From Fictibacillus solisalsi (lineage in GTDB: Bacteria; Bacillota; Bacilli; Bacillales; Fictibacillaceae), in contig NZ_FNHW01000001.1 in NCBI RefSeq assembly GCF_900103485.1, forward strand, positions 841,418 to 905,417: a stretch of DNA of 64,000 bases, given 5' to 3'. This document shows positions 26,062 through 34,689 of the stretch, piece after piece. The notes beneath the pieces are model-generated. The model had not been told where the DNA came from and searched no databases. It worked only from the letters and a program-made list of their open reading frames with translations. Position 1 is the stretch's first letter. The number at the start of each line of letters is the position of its first letter. Both the position numbers and the translations under genes were made by a program.

Positions 26062-27906
26062 GTGTCTACTCATGCAAGTCACAAAAAGAGAAGCGGGCTG
26101 ATGGACTGGCTCACAACTGTCGATCACAAGAAAATAGGTATACTCTACCTAATTGCCGGGGGATTCTTCTTCATCATCGGTGGACTTGAAGCCATGTTCA
26201 TGCGAATTCAGCTGTTTAAACCGGAAAATGATTTTGTCGCAGCTGAAACTTTTAACCAATTGCTTACAATGCATGGAACCACAATGATTTTCTTTGCGGC
26301 CATGCCACTTATATTTGCCTTTATGAACGCTGTTGTTCCATTACAGATCGGAGCAAGGGACGTAGCGTTCCCATTTGTTAATGCGCTCGGGTTCTGGCTG
26401 TTCTTCTTTGGGGGAGTTCTCCTGAACCTGAGCTGGCTGCTAGGCGGCGCTCCTGATGCAGGATGGACTGCGTATGCGCCTCTGTCTACGACGTCCGAAG
26501 GATCCGGTGTGGATTTCTACGTGCTTGGTTTGCAGATTTCCGGAGCGGGTACGTTAGTAGGAGGAATTAACTTCCTCGTTACCATCATCAACATGCGCGC
26601 ACCAGGGATGACCTTCATGCGCATGCCGTTGTTCACGTGGACGGCATTTGTAACTTCAGGTTTGATTTTATTCGCGTTTCCACCCCTGACCATTGGATTG
26701 TTCATGCTTATGTTTGAACGGGTGTTTGATGCCAACTTCTTTAACCCTGACAATGGCGGTAACATTCTGATCTGGGAGCATATTTTCTGGATTTTCGGCC
26801 ACCCTGAGGTTTATATACTGATTCTTCCATCCTTTGGAGCGATCAGTGAAGTGGTGGCAACCTTTTCTAGAAAACGCCTTTTTGGGTATAGCGCAATGGT
26901 ATTTGCGACGGTGCTCATCGGTTTCCTGGGTTTCATGGTATGGGTTCACCACATGTTTACTGTAGGTCTTGGACCGGTAGCCAACTCCATTTTTGCTGTA
27001 GCGACGATGGCGATTGCAGTACCGACAGGTGTTAAAATCTTCAACTGGCTCTTCACCATGTGGGGAGGAAAAATTGTTTTCTCCACGGCTATGTTATGGG
27101 CAGTTGGGTTTATTCCTACCTTTGTTATGGGTGGCGTAACAGGAGTTATGCTTGCGATTCCGTCTGCTGACTATCAGTTCCATGACAGCTACTTTGTTGT
27201 TGCCCACTTCCACTACGTTATTGTCGGTGGGGTAATTCTGGGTCTGTTTGCCGGATTGTATTACTGGTATCCTAGAATGTTCAACCGTGTTCTTAATGAA
27301 ACATTAGGGAAAATTCATTTCTGGACGTTTTTTATCGGTTTCCACCTAACTTTCTTCCCCCAGCATTTCCTGGGATTAATGGGTATGCCGCGCCGGGTAT
27401 TTACATACCTTTCCGGACAGGATCTTGACCAGTTAAACTTTATCAGTACGATTGGTGCATTCCTGATGGCAATTGGAACCATTGTATTATTTATCAATGT
27501 TATCATTTCAACTTCTAAAAAATACGCACCATCTTCTGATCCTTGGCATGGCCGTACATTGGAGTGGGCGATCCCGTATCCAACACCTGAATACAACTTT
27601 GCCCAAACTCCTCTGGTACGCGGTCTGGATGCATTCTGGGTTGAAAAAGCAGCAGGCAACAAAGGCATGACACCGGCAGAACCAGTGGGAGACATTCATA
27701 TGCCGAACCCATCCATTCTTCCGTTAATCATGTCCATCGGTTTATTCGTAGCTGCATTTGGTTTAATTTATGACACAATGACAGTCGTTGTAATTGGGAT
27801 GGCGATAACCTTTATCAGCATGTTCTTTCGTTCTGTTATTGATGACCATGGCTTCCATATTCATAAAGAAGAAGTGGAAGAAGATCTTAAGGGGGTTAAG
27901 CTATAA
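26062..27906 (+). CDS. ctaD: Cytochrome c oxidase (caa3) subunit I
   Basis: The catalytic heme-copper subunit of 614 residues binds the low-spin heme and the high-spin heme/CuB centre. Key signatures are MHGTTMIFF (heme ligand His) near 73, WIFGHPEVYILILPSFG with the CuB ligand and cross-linked Tyr near 237-253, VWVHHMFTVG with two CuB histidines near 294, and HDSYFVVAHFHYV with the two heme histidines near 375. The start is GTG 26062, 6 bases after GGGAGGT. Its stop codon overlaps the ctaE start by one base. Confidence 0.97.
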   Translation: MSTHASHKKRSGLMDWLTTVDHKKIGILYLIAGGFFFIIGGLEAMFMRIQLFKPENDFVAAETFNQLLTMHGTTMIFFAAMPLIFAFMNAVVPLQIGARDVAFPFVNALGFWLFFFGGVLLNLSWLLGGAPDAGWTAYAPLSTTSEGSGVDFYVLGLQISGAGTLVGGINFLVTIINMRAPGMTFMRMPLFTWTAFVTSGLILFAFPPLTIGLFMLMFERVFDANFFNPDNGGNILIWEHIFWIFGHPEVYILILPSFGAISEVVATFSRKRLFGYSAMVFATVLIGFLGFMVWVHHMFTVGLGPVANSIFAVATMAIAVPTGVKIFNWLFTMWGGKIVFSTAMLWAVGFIPTFVMGGVTGVMLAIPSADYQFHDSYFVVAHFHYVIVGGVILGLFAGLYYWYPRMFNRVLNETLGKIHFWTFFIGFHLTFFPQHFLGLMGMPRRVFTYLSGQDLDQLNFISTIGAFLMAIGTIVLFINVIISTSKKYAPSSDPWHGRTLEWAIPYPTPEYNFAQTPLVRGLDAFWVEKAAGNKGMTPAEPVGDIHMPNPSILPLIMSIGLFVAAFGLIYDTMTVVVIGMAITFISMFFRSVIDDHGFHIHKEEVEEDLKGVKL

Positions 27907-28526
27907 TGGATGCTGGACAACGTTTAACGGATGCTAATTTTCCGGAACATCCCGAAAAAGCCACCCTTGAAGGAAAAAATAAGTTTCTAGGATTCTGGCT
28001 ATTCCTCGGCGGTGAAACTGTTTTATTTGCCACATTGTTTGGTACGTATCTGGGTTTGCGCCATATGAATATGGATGGGCCATCCACGGAGGAGCTGTTC
28101 AAGCTCCCTACCGTGTTCCTGGCAACCATGCTTCTTTTAACGAGTTCATTAACAAGTGTGTATGCCGTGCTTGCCTTAAAACAAAATCGCGTGCGTACCC
28201 TTCAAAAATGGTTTATTATCACGCTAATTCTGGGGCTTGGCTTCCTCGGACTTGAAGTTTATGAATTTATGGAATATGTGCATGAAGGGCATACTTTTAC
28301 GAGCAGTGCCTTTGGTTCTGCCTTTTACACGCTGGTCGGGTTCCATGGAGGACACGTGGCGTTTGGATGTCTCTGGATCATCACACTGCTAATCCGGAAC
28401 TGGAACCGTGGAATCACCCTTGTTAATGCACCAAAGTATTATTTGTTCGCCTTATACTGGCACTTTGTTGATGTCGTGTGGGTATTCATCTTTACGGTAG
28501 TGTATCTTATGGGGAAGGTGGGTTAA
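27906..28526 (+). CDS. ctaE: Cytochrome c oxidase (caa3) subunit III
   Basis: This is a 206-residue membrane subunit with five predicted helices, as in the short subunit III of bacterial heme-copper oxidases. Typical stretches are KFLGFWLFLGGETVLFATLF near residue 28, VGFHGGHVAFGCLW near 143 and LYWHFVDVVWVFIFTVVY at the C-terminus. It supports proton uptake and stability of subunit I; no redox cofactor is expected. ATG 27906 shares an A with the ctaD stop codon, indicating translational coupling. Confidence 0.95.
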   Translation: MDAGQRLTDANFPEHPEKATLEGKNKFLGFWLFLGGETVLFATLFGTYLGLRHMNMDGPSTEELFKLPTVFLATMLLLTSSLTSVYAVLALKQNRVRTLQKWFIITLILGLGFLGLEVYEFMEYVHEGHTFTSSAFGSAFYTLVGFHGGHVAFGCLWIITLLIRNWNRGITLVNAPKYYLFALYWHFVDVVWVFIFTVVYLMGKVG

Positions 28527-28529
28527 CCT

Positions 28530-28871
28530 ATGGCTGATCATAACAACACTGAAACCAATATTCACCGCAATGAAGCACTGCAGCGTAAGCTTGCGTTCAA
28601 GGAAGAAAGAAAGCATCACAACGTTTCATTCATCATGATGATTCTTTTGACATTGGTTGCTTTTTACGCCATTTGGAGTGATAAGGTGGCAGATTCGTTT
28701 GCTGTATTGTTTATTCTGGTGCTCGCTGTTGTTCAAGTATTCTTCCAATTGTATATCTGGATGCATTTGAGCCATAAAGGACATGATTTCCCGCTATGGG
28801 GAATGTTCAGCGGTATATTAATCGCTGCCATTACGGTGGTAGGCATTGCAGGAATGATCTGGACTTCCTAA
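28530..28871 (+). CDS. ctaF: Cytochrome c oxidase (caa3) subunit IVB
   Basis: This 113-residue small subunit of the caa3 oxidase has three transmembrane helices (about 36-52, 59-79 and 89-108) and a polar, basic N-terminus. The WMHLSHKGHDFPLWG loop is typical of the CtaF/COX4 prokaryotic family. It starts 3 bases after the ctaE stop, with GGGGAAGGTGGG as ribosome site inside the end of ctaE. A terminator follows, separating it from ctaG. Confidence 0.93.
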   Translation: MADHNNTETNIHRNEALQRKLAFKEERKHHNVSFIMMILLTLVAFYAIWSDKVADSFAVLFILVLAVVQVFFQLYIWMHLSHKGHDFPLWGMFSGILIAAITVVGIAGMIWTS

Positions 28872-28875
28872 GACG

Positions 28876-28907
28876 AAAAATGGCTGCTGATTCGGCAGCC
28901 ATTTTTT
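28876..28907 (+). terminator. ctaCDEF terminator
   Basis: AAAAATGGCTGC and GCAGCCATTTTT form a 12-bp stem with a T run. It lies between ctaF and ctaG. Confidence 0.9.
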
Positions 28908-28953
28908 ATAACTATCGAATATCCCTGCTTTCCGTGGGAAAGGAGTTGCTATA

Positions 28954-29811
28954 ATGAACCATCATATGATGGCACCTGAAAAACTGAGCGATTTCAGTTT
29001 TTACAATCTGTACCGGCCGGATATTTTTTTGATAATACTGGTCATTGGCATTTTATATTACCGGTTTTACGGCGTTCGAAGCAGTAAGATAAAAGCCACC
29101 ATGCTGCAAAAAATATTCTTCACTGTGGGGCTTGTTTTTCTCTATATTTCTAAAGGAAGTCCGCTGAACGTGATTGGCCACCATTATCTGTTTAGTGTGC
29201 ATATGCTGGAAATGGCCATCAGCTATCTTGTTGTCCCTCCGTTTCTTATCTTGGGGATGCCCCATGATTTTTATTTAAAATGGATGAAAAGGGACAACAA
29301 GTTCATCAGACTTATTCATTTTATGACCCAACCGCTGATTGCCATTCTTGTCTTTATCGCATTGTTTTCTATTTATCATATGCCGGTGATCTTTGATGCT
29401 ATCATGGCAAACGGCCTGTTAATGTTTTTCAGCCATTCACTATTGTTCATAACCGCGTTTACGATGTGGTGGCCGGTACTTTGTCCGGTGGAAGAACTAA
29501 CCACTCTGTCCGAATTGAAAAAGGTAGGGTATGTGTTTGCCAGTGGAGTCCTGTTGACGCCTGCCTGTGCCCTCATTATGTTTTCGAGCCATGTGCTATA
29601 TGACACATACGCTCATGCACCTCTGCTTTTTTCATTCCTGCCACCGCTTGAAGATCAAAATTCTGGTGGGATCTTAATGAAAGTTTTGCAGGAAGCGGTT
29701 TACGGTACCGTGCTCGGCCATATATTTTACAAATGGGTGAAAAAAGAGCGGGCAAAAGACAAAGAAGACCTGGTGAAGATCAAGTTGACTGCTGCGGCCA
29801 AAAATTCCTAA
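28954..29811 (+). CDS. ctaG: Cytochrome c oxidase assembly factor CtaG
   Basis: This polytopic membrane protein of 285 residues is needed for formation of active caa3 oxidase in Bacillus, probably through copper delivery. It is not related to the mitochondrial Cox11-type CtaG. Features are about seven hydrophobic helices, histidine-bearing segments (INVIGHHYLFSVHMLEM-like region near residue 75, FFSHSLLF near 155) and a Met/His-rich N-terminus (MNHHMMAPE). ATG 28954 follows GGAAAGGAG. A terminator between ctaF and ctaG suggests either partial read-through or a separate promoter. Confidence 0.92.
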   Translation: MNHHMMAPEKLSDFSFYNLYRPDIFLIILVIGILYYRFYGVRSSKIKATMLQKIFFTVGLVFLYISKGSPLNVIGHHYLFSVHMLEMAISYLVVPPFLILGMPHDFYLKWMKRDNKFIRLIHFMTQPLIAILVFIALFSIYHMPVIFDAIMANGLLMFFSHSLLFITAFTMWWPVLCPVEELTTLSELKKVGYVFASGVLLTPACALIMFSSHVLYDTYAHAPLLFSFLPPLEDQNSGGILMKVLQEAVYGTVLGHIFYKWVKKERAKDKEDLVKIKLTAAAKNS

Positions 29812-29812
29812 G

Positions 29813-29841
29813 GATAACCGGGTGACCGGTTATCTTTTTTT
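29813..29841 (+). terminator. ctaG terminator
   Basis: GATAACCGG and CCGGTTATC form a perfect 9-bp stem with a GTGA loop and a 7-T run, starting just after the ctaG stop. Confidence 0.92.
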
Positions 29842-29908
29842 GTGAAAATAAATGATTTTAACGCAATGATGTCGAAATAGTTGGTAATCACGAATAGGAG
29901 GAGAAACA

Positions 29909-31096
29909 TTGATCAGGAATCTTCAACGCAACGAATTATTGGATTCAATTGAGCTTTCACAATACGCATTCAGGTACTCCTTAACTCCTGAGGAGATTGA
30001 AAAACGACTGTCAAATACTGACCCGGATACGGTTTACGGTGCATTTGATCAAGAACAACGATTGCTGGCAAAGTATCATCTGTTGCCATTTGACGTGTAT
30101 TTTTCTGGAAAAGCAGTAAAAATGGGTGGGTTGGCAGGGGTTGCCACATGGCCTGAAAATAGAAGGACGGGACTGGTCAGAAAGCTGCTGGCGCATGCAT
30201 TACAGGCAATGAACCAATCAGGAATCTACCTTTCCATGCTACATCCTTTCTCGGTCCCTTTTTACCGGAGCTTCGGTTGGGAACTCACCTGTGATTACAA
30301 AAAGTACAACATACATAAAAAGCAGTTTCCTTCCTTTGTAAGAGTGGATGGCAAGGTGGTGCGGCATGGTCCTGAGGATTGGATGATGTTAAAGCCAGTC
30401 TATGAGAAATTTGCAGCTCGATATAATGGCACGCTGAAGCGCACCGAGGTCTGGTGGAAGAACAACATATTAGCCAAAAAACAGATCGCAGTTTATAAAA
30501 ACAGCAGAAGTGAAGCGCTCGGCTATATTGTTTATTCCATTAAAGAAAATGAAATGGAAATTAAAGAATTTGTCTTTCTGGACAAAGAAGGATTTAACGG
30601 GTTGTGGAACTTTATAGGTAACCATGATTCGATGATTGATAATGTGACCATTGTGGTTCCGCCAGACGATGAAATGGGGTATTATCTGGGGGACCCTAAG
30701 ATCCATCAAGAACAGCACAGCTATTTTATGGGGCGAATTGTGAACGTCCTTGAAGCATTGAAAGATTATCCCTTTATGTGCAAGAGCAATGAAACCTTGT
30801 TTCTTCATGTAAAAGACCCGGTTGCCGAGTGGAATGAAGGATCATATGCCATTTCTTTTCAGGAAGGAGAAAAATCGATAAACTTTTTCCCGGTGAAAAC
30901 AGGAAATTCTTCCTGCACGTTGACACCTCAAAGAGGCATATCCCTTAACATACAGGAACTGACCGCTATTCTGTTCAATTATAAAACGCCGGATCAGTTG
31001 CACCGATTTGGAAGAATTTCAGGAAAAGGCGAAGACATCAAGCTGCTGCAATCCATTTTGCCGGCACAGACCCCGTTTATATATGACTTTTTTTAA
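29909..31096 (+). CDS. Eis-family GNAT N-acetyltransferase
   Basis: This is a 395-residue protein with the tripartite layout of the Eis/enhanced-intracellular-survival family: an N-terminal GNAT domain with the acetyl-CoA loop ATWPENRRTGLVRKLL (near residues 79-94), a second degenerate GNAT domain, and a C-terminal sterol-carrier-like domain. The last two residues are Phe-Phe, matching the family's use of the C-terminal carboxylate in catalysis. Eis enzymes acetylate aminoglycosides or protein/polyamine amines; the native substrate here is unknown. The start is TTG 29909 after AGGAGGAG. It forms a pair with the nucleotidyltransferase gene 13 bases downstream. Confidence 0.85.
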   Translation: MIRNLQRNELLDSIELSQYAFRYSLTPEEIEKRLSNTDPDTVYGAFDQEQRLLAKYHLLPFDVYFSGKAVKMGGLAGVATWPENRRTGLVRKLLAHALQAMNQSGIYLSMLHPFSVPFYRSFGWELTCDYKKYNIHKKQFPSFVRVDGKVVRHGPEDWMMLKPVYEKFAARYNGTLKRTEVWWKNNILAKKQIAVYKNSRSEALGYIVYSIKENEMEIKEFVFLDKEGFNGLWNFIGNHDSMIDNVTIVVPPDDEMGYYLGDPKIHQEQHSYFMGRIVNVLEALKDYPFMCKSNETLFLHVKDPVAEWNEGSYAISFQEGEKSINFFPVKTGNSSCTLTPQRGISLNIQELTAILFNYKTPDQLHRFGRISGKGEDIKLLQSILPAQTPFIYDFF

Positions 31097-31109
31097 GGAG
31101 ATCATTCCA

Positions 31110-31835
31110 ATGACAATAAGAGACAGTGCAGTCCATGCTGCAAAAAAATTTATTGAGCAATACTTTCCTGTGGCAGAGATTGTATTTTTGGCCGGAAGCA
31201 TTGTGAGAGGTGAAGCAACTGAAAGCTCAGATTTGGACATTATTGTGTTTGACGGGTCCCAGGAACATTCATATCGAAAGTCATTTGTCGAATTCGGCTG
31301 GCCTATCGAAGTGTTTGTCCACAGTTTTCATACGTATAAAGACTTCTTTAAGGAAAACAGGGACCGTGCACGCCCCTCGCTTCCTCAAATGTGTGCAGAA
31401 GGTATCATCCTTAAGGATAACGGTCAGGCGGCTTCCATTAAAAATGAAGCACTAGCCCTCTTGAAGAGAGGTCCGCTGCCATGGAAATCGAAGGAAGTAG
31501 ATTCGGCACGGTATGAAATCACCAACTTGCTGGATGATCTAGAAGGTTCAACCAGCCCGGCAGAAGATTTATTTACGGTGTCCCGGCTCGCGGCCAAAAT
31601 TCATGAGTTCGTTCTCCGTGTCAACGGCTGCTGGATCGGGGAAGGGAAATGGATTGTCAGGGCGCTAAAGGAATTTAATGGAGAGTTTGCGGAGAGCTTT
31701 GTTTCAATCTTTGATGAATATTACAAGACCCGTCAAAAACACCAGGTGATCGGATTCGCCGATAATGTGCTCAAGCCATATGGAGGACGGCTGTTTGAAG
31801 GCTATTCAATCGGAAAAAGCAGACCAAAAGAGTAA
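31110..31835 (+). CDS. Nucleotidyltransferase-domain protein
   Basis: This 241-residue protein has a polymerase-beta-type nucleotidyltransferase fold: LAGSIVRGEATESSDLDIIV at residues 28-47 contains the GSxxRG and DxD metal-binding motif. The C-terminal half is helical and of unknown specificity. Related enzymes include aminoglycoside adenylyltransferases, but resistance function cannot be inferred from the motif alone. ATG 31110 has AAGGAG directly at the end of the Eis-like gene. The frame extends upstream without a ribosome site. The two genes together form a small unit between ctaG and ylbA that is absent from B. subtilis at this site. Confidence 0.8.
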   Translation: MTIRDSAVHAAKKFIEQYFPVAEIVFLAGSIVRGEATESSDLDIIVFDGSQEHSYRKSFVEFGWPIEVFVHSFHTYKDFFKENRDRARPSLPQMCAEGIILKDNGQAASIKNEALALLKRGPLPWKSKEVDSARYEITNLLDDLEGSTSPAEDLFTVSRLAAKIHEFVLRVNGCWIGEGKWIVRALKEFNGEFAESFVSIFDEYYKTRQKHQVIGFADNVLKPYGGRLFEGYSIGKSRPKE

Positions 31836-31866
31836 CCCCTCCCAGCCGGGAAGGGTTACTCTTTTT
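31826..31866 (+). terminator. Terminator after the Eis/nucleotidyltransferase pair
   Basis: AAAAGAGTAACCC and GGGTTACTCTTTT form a long stem closed around CAGC, with a T run. It overlaps the stop codon. Confidence 0.9.
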
Positions 31867-31892
31867 CTGTTTGCATCGCTCGGTTATCGTTC

Positions 31893-31960
31893 TTATTGGA
31901 TCTCTTCAGCAACCAGGTTGCTGGCAAGAAAACTTACTGGATCTCTTCAGCAACCAGGTT
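31893..31960. repeat. 27-bp direct repeat duplicating the 3' end of ylbA
   Basis: Positions 31893-31919 and 31934-31960 are 26/27 identical (one T/C difference) with a 41-bp period. The second copy is the last 8 codons plus stop of ylbA (NLVAEEIQ-stop on the minus strand). The first copy, just downstream of the gene, would encode the same 8 residues and a stop. This looks like a partial tandem duplication of the gene end. Confidence 0.9.
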
Positions 31961-32281
31961 AATGGTTTTTTTACAATGGTCTACGATATTCTTTGGGAAC
32001 TCCTCATCATATTCCACACCGTGCGGGTAATAGTGTTTTCCAAGGTATGGGTCGCCGAGTTCAATTTTTGCATAGGGGCGTTCAATCTCACCTTCGGCTA
32101 CGATGCAAGGGAAGCGCAAGTAGTAAACGTCTCCATTTGTCATGTCTTCAAATTTATAATCGTATGTAATTCTTTCATAATCCCATTGTCCAGCCCGGAC
32201 GATGCCATGGTTGTTCATAATATGTTCCAGGATTGAAAATTGGACAACTTGCCCTTTTAGGCCACTTTCTTCAAATACCAT
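31934..32281 (-). CDS. ylbA: YugN-like protein YlbA
   Basis: This is a 115-residue soluble protein of the YugN family, function unknown. The conserved core GIVRAGQWDYERITYDYKFE and the LGKHYYPHGVEYDEEFP stretch near the C-terminus identify it. Gene order after ctaG places it as ylbA. ATG 32281 is chosen because GGGAGG lies 7 bases upstream; the frame is open to ATG 32296 without a ribosome site. The last 8 codons are duplicated downstream as a 27-bp repeat. Confidence 0.83.
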   Translation of the reverse strand: MVFEESGLKGQVVQFSILEHIMNNHGIVRAGQWDYERITYDYKFEDMTNGDVYYLRFPCIVAEGEIERPYAKIELGDPYLGKHYYPHGVEYDEEFPKNIVDHCKKTINLVAEEIQ

Positions 32282-32444
32282 TACACTACCTCCCAATGTT
32301 CATGTAAACCTTTACTTTTATATGATAGTATGAAATTCTGGAAGATGCAATCGTTGTCAAAATATTTCCCCTTTATCCATCCTTGCATAATTTTTCTTCA
32401 GCAGATCATACTACATGAGAAAAATTGAATGGGAGGATTTCCTT

Positions 32445-32873
32445 TTGAAAACTTTAAGAGACATAATGACCACAAATGTTGATACTTGTTCGCCACAAGA
32501 CAACATTTATGAAACTGCAGTTAAAATGAAGCAGGATGATGTAGGAGTTATTCCAGTATGTGAAGGGAAAAAGCTTCTTGGCGTCATTACCGACCGCGAT
32601 ATTGTTATACGCGCTGTGGCTGAAAAGAAACAGGGATCAACGAAGGTGACTGATGTAATGAGCAGCCAGCTCATAACCGGGTCTCCCGATATGAGTGTAG
32701 AAGAAGCATCCGAGTTGATGTCACGTGATCAAATTCGCCGTCTTCCGATCGTTGAAAACAGTGATTTGGTCGGAATTGTGTCTTTGGGGGACATCGCGGT
32801 GCATAAACAATCAGATTCCAAAGCCGGTGCTGCTTTGAGTGAAATTTCCGAGCAGAGAGACCAGCTCCAATAA
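32445..32873 (+). CDS. ylbB: CBS-domain pair protein YlbB
   Basis: This 142-residue protein consists of two CBS motifs (about 5-60, VGVIPVCEGKKLLGVITDRD; and 72-128, IRRLPIVENSDLVGIVSLGD). Such stand-alone pairs usually sense adenosine nucleotides or NAD-type ligands; the target is unknown. The start is TTG 32445, 8 bases after GGGAGG (32431-32436). ATG 32415 is in frame but lacks a ribosome site and adds a non-homologous segment. It is monocistronic with a terminator right behind. Confidence 0.86.
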   Translation: MKTLRDIMTTNVDTCSPQDNIYETAVKMKQDDVGVIPVCEGKKLLGVITDRDIVIRAVAEKKQGSTKVTDVMSSQLITGSPDMSVEEASELMSRDQIRRLPIVENSDLVGIVSLGDIAVHKQSDSKAGAALSEISEQRDQLQ

Positions 32874-32883
32874 TACACGTGCT

Positions 32884-32917
32884 TAAAAAAACACCCTTAA
32901 AAGTGGGTGTTTTTTTC
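32884..32917 (+). terminator. ylbB terminator
   Basis: AAAAAACACCC and GGGTGTTTTTTT form the stem around a 9-nt loop. Confidence 0.88.
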
Positions 32918-32988
32918 GCTTTAATGGACAAAATCCCTTAAAGTACAGTACAGTTAGGAAAGGTATGTATTTGAAGGGAGTACAGCTT

Positions 32989-34008
32989 TTGAAGAAAACA
33001 GCAATTCTGACGCTTTTGGGTTTACTTGCAATTTTTTTCTTTTTGGATACCCGTGAACAGCATCCCAATCATTCACCCGAAGATACCAAACAGAAGATCC
33101 CAAAGGAAAGCATCCAAACATTACGAGTTGAAAAATCCACTGTCGCCAACTTTATGGGCAAAAGCAAGGACTACTTAAACGACCGTCTTGGCCCTGCTGA
33201 CAGAGTGGAACCTTCAGGCTATGGCTACGACTGGTATGTTTACACCAACACAGGTGGCTATTTACAGGCCGGTGTTAAAAACAATAAAGTGGTCACGGTT
33301 TTTGCCGCAGGTAAAGGAGTACCGGTAAAACCTTTCAAAATCGGACAGTCTGTCACTTCCATCCTTAAAAAGTTACAAGTTAAAAGTGAGATAACCGTAA
33401 AGCAGGGTGATGATTTTTTTCGTTTTGAACTGTCGGAGGAAGAAATGAATACCCGCCCGCTCATTCCGTTAAATGATATTTATGCCCAGCTTTATTTTGA
33501 TAAATTTTCTCAGAAATTGTTTAGTATCCGATATATCGATAAAGAAACGCTACTTGCACAAAGACCATACTCTGTTGTTTACAGAGGCAGCCTGGAGCCT
33601 CAGCCTGAATTTAAGGGAAGCATGAAGCGTGAAATCGAAAAAGGGCAGGAGCAGCAGATTCTTGATCTTACAAATGTGATCAGGGAAGACCATGGACTTA
33701 ATCCCTTGCATTGGGATGCTAAAACAGCCAAAGTCGCCTATCTTCACAGCAAAGAAATGGCGCAGCTTGATTATTTTTCCCATATTTCCCCAAAAGCAGG
33801 AGACTTATCTGACAGGCTGAAAGATGGTGGTGTGAATTACTCCGGGGCCGGAGAAAACATCGCAGCCAAGTATACGGACGGTCTTGCAGCAGTGGGTGGA
33901 TGGCTCAACAGCCAGGGGCACCGTGAAGCTCTGTTAAATGAGAATTATACAGAACTCGGTGTTGGTGTATATGACAGCTACTATACCCAAAATTTTATCA
34001 AACCATAA
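32989..34008 (+). CDS. ylbC: CAP/SCP-domain membrane-anchored protein YlbC
   Basis: This is a 339-residue exported protein. An N-terminal hydrophobic segment (residues 3-20) acts as signal anchor. A CwlC-like/Pfam CAP-associated N-terminal region with two similar GP-x-D/KIGQS segments (about 50-170) follows, then a C-terminal CAP/SCP domain (about 215-339) with LTNVIREDHGLNPLHWD, AYLHSKEMAQLDYFSHISP and GENIAAKY. Its role is unknown; CAP domains bind lipids or act in cell-wall contexts. TTG 32989 is preferred because GAAGGGAG is 8 bases upstream, whereas ATG 32965 has its AGGAAAGG only one base away. Confidence 0.86.
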   Translation: MKKTAILTLLGLLAIFFFLDTREQHPNHSPEDTKQKIPKESIQTLRVEKSTVANFMGKSKDYLNDRLGPADRVEPSGYGYDWYVYTNTGGYLQAGVKNNKVVTVFAAGKGVPVKPFKIGQSVTSILKKLQVKSEITVKQGDDFFRFELSEEEMNTRPLIPLNDIYAQLYFDKFSQKLFSIRYIDKETLLAQRPYSVVYRGSLEPQPEFKGSMKREIEKGQEQQILDLTNVIREDHGLNPLHWDAKTAKVAYLHSKEMAQLDYFSHISPKAGDLSDRLKDGGVNYSGAGENIAAKYTDGLAAVGGWLNSQGHREALLNENYTELGVGVYDSYYTQNFIKP

Positions 34009-34046
34009 AGTAAGGAAAAGCCAATTGGCTTTTCCTTACTTTTTTA
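34007..34046. terminator. Bidirectional terminator between ylbC and the thioesterase gene
   Basis: AAGTAAGGAAAAGCC and GGCTTTTCCTTACTT form a perfect 15-bp stem, flanked by A and T runs and overlapping the ylbC stop codon. Confidence 0.9.
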
Positions 34047-34515
34047 TGATAAAAAATGTGCCTGTAGACAAGGAAACGAGCTGTTCTTGATCGCCATATA
34101 CCTTTGCTTCAGTCACGATCACATTTTTGCCATGGTGAAGCACCTGGGCAACACAGCGCAGAAATTTTCCTGTTCCGGGGGAAGTATAATTGATTTTCAT
34201 TTCCGAAGTGACGGCTGCTGAATTTTCGGGAAGTGAAAGATTGGCAGCTGTTCCCATTGCAGTGTCCATTAACGTTGCCGTTAAGCCACCATGAACGATT
34301 CCGATGGTATTGTCTAAAAAAGGGGTAACGGGTATCGTGACTTCCACAGTGCTTTCATTCAGCTTCCTAAGCTGCATATCCATCAGGCTGGAAATATACG
34401 TTGAATATGCATTTTCCCTTTTCCTCTTCAAGCCTTTCATAATCCCGGTAAGCACCACTTTTTCTTCCTCTGATGCTTCATTCCAATAGGCTTCCATTTC
34501 GTTCATCAAATCCAT
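34036..34515 (-). CDS. PaaI-type hotdog thioesterase
   Basis: This 159-residue protein has the PaaI/YiiD hotdog fold. IGIVHGGLTATLMDTAMGTAA near residues 71-91 holds the HGG motif and the helix residue (Asp) used for catalysis, and EMKINYTSPGTG follows near 105. It is likely to hydrolyse an acyl-CoA, aryl or acyl; the substrate is unknown. ATG 34515 follows GAGAGGGTT. It lies on the minus strand between ylbC and ylbD and has no place in the B. subtilis ylb order, so it is probably an insertion or a loss in the other lineage. Confidence 0.85.
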   Translation of the reverse strand: MDLMNEMEAYWNEASEEEKVVLTGIMKGLKRKRENAYSTYISSLMDMQLRKLNESTVEVTIPVTPFLDNTIGIVHGGLTATLMDTAMGTAANLSLPENSAAVTSEMKINYTSPGTGKFLRCVAQVLHHGKNVIVTEAKVYGDQEQLVSLSTGTFFIIKK

Positions 34516-34689
34516 GTTCTAACCCTCTCTCTCTGTCTTGCAGCGAACTGTTGCTCTTTTATATTGACATAAATGGAATCGCTTCACAATGAGGGACTCT
34601 GCAAAAAAATAGGCGCACCTTTTTATAGGCGGAACTGTATCATGTAATAGGTGAATTGGAGTCGTTGAAGGACAGCCGGGGGTGAGAAG

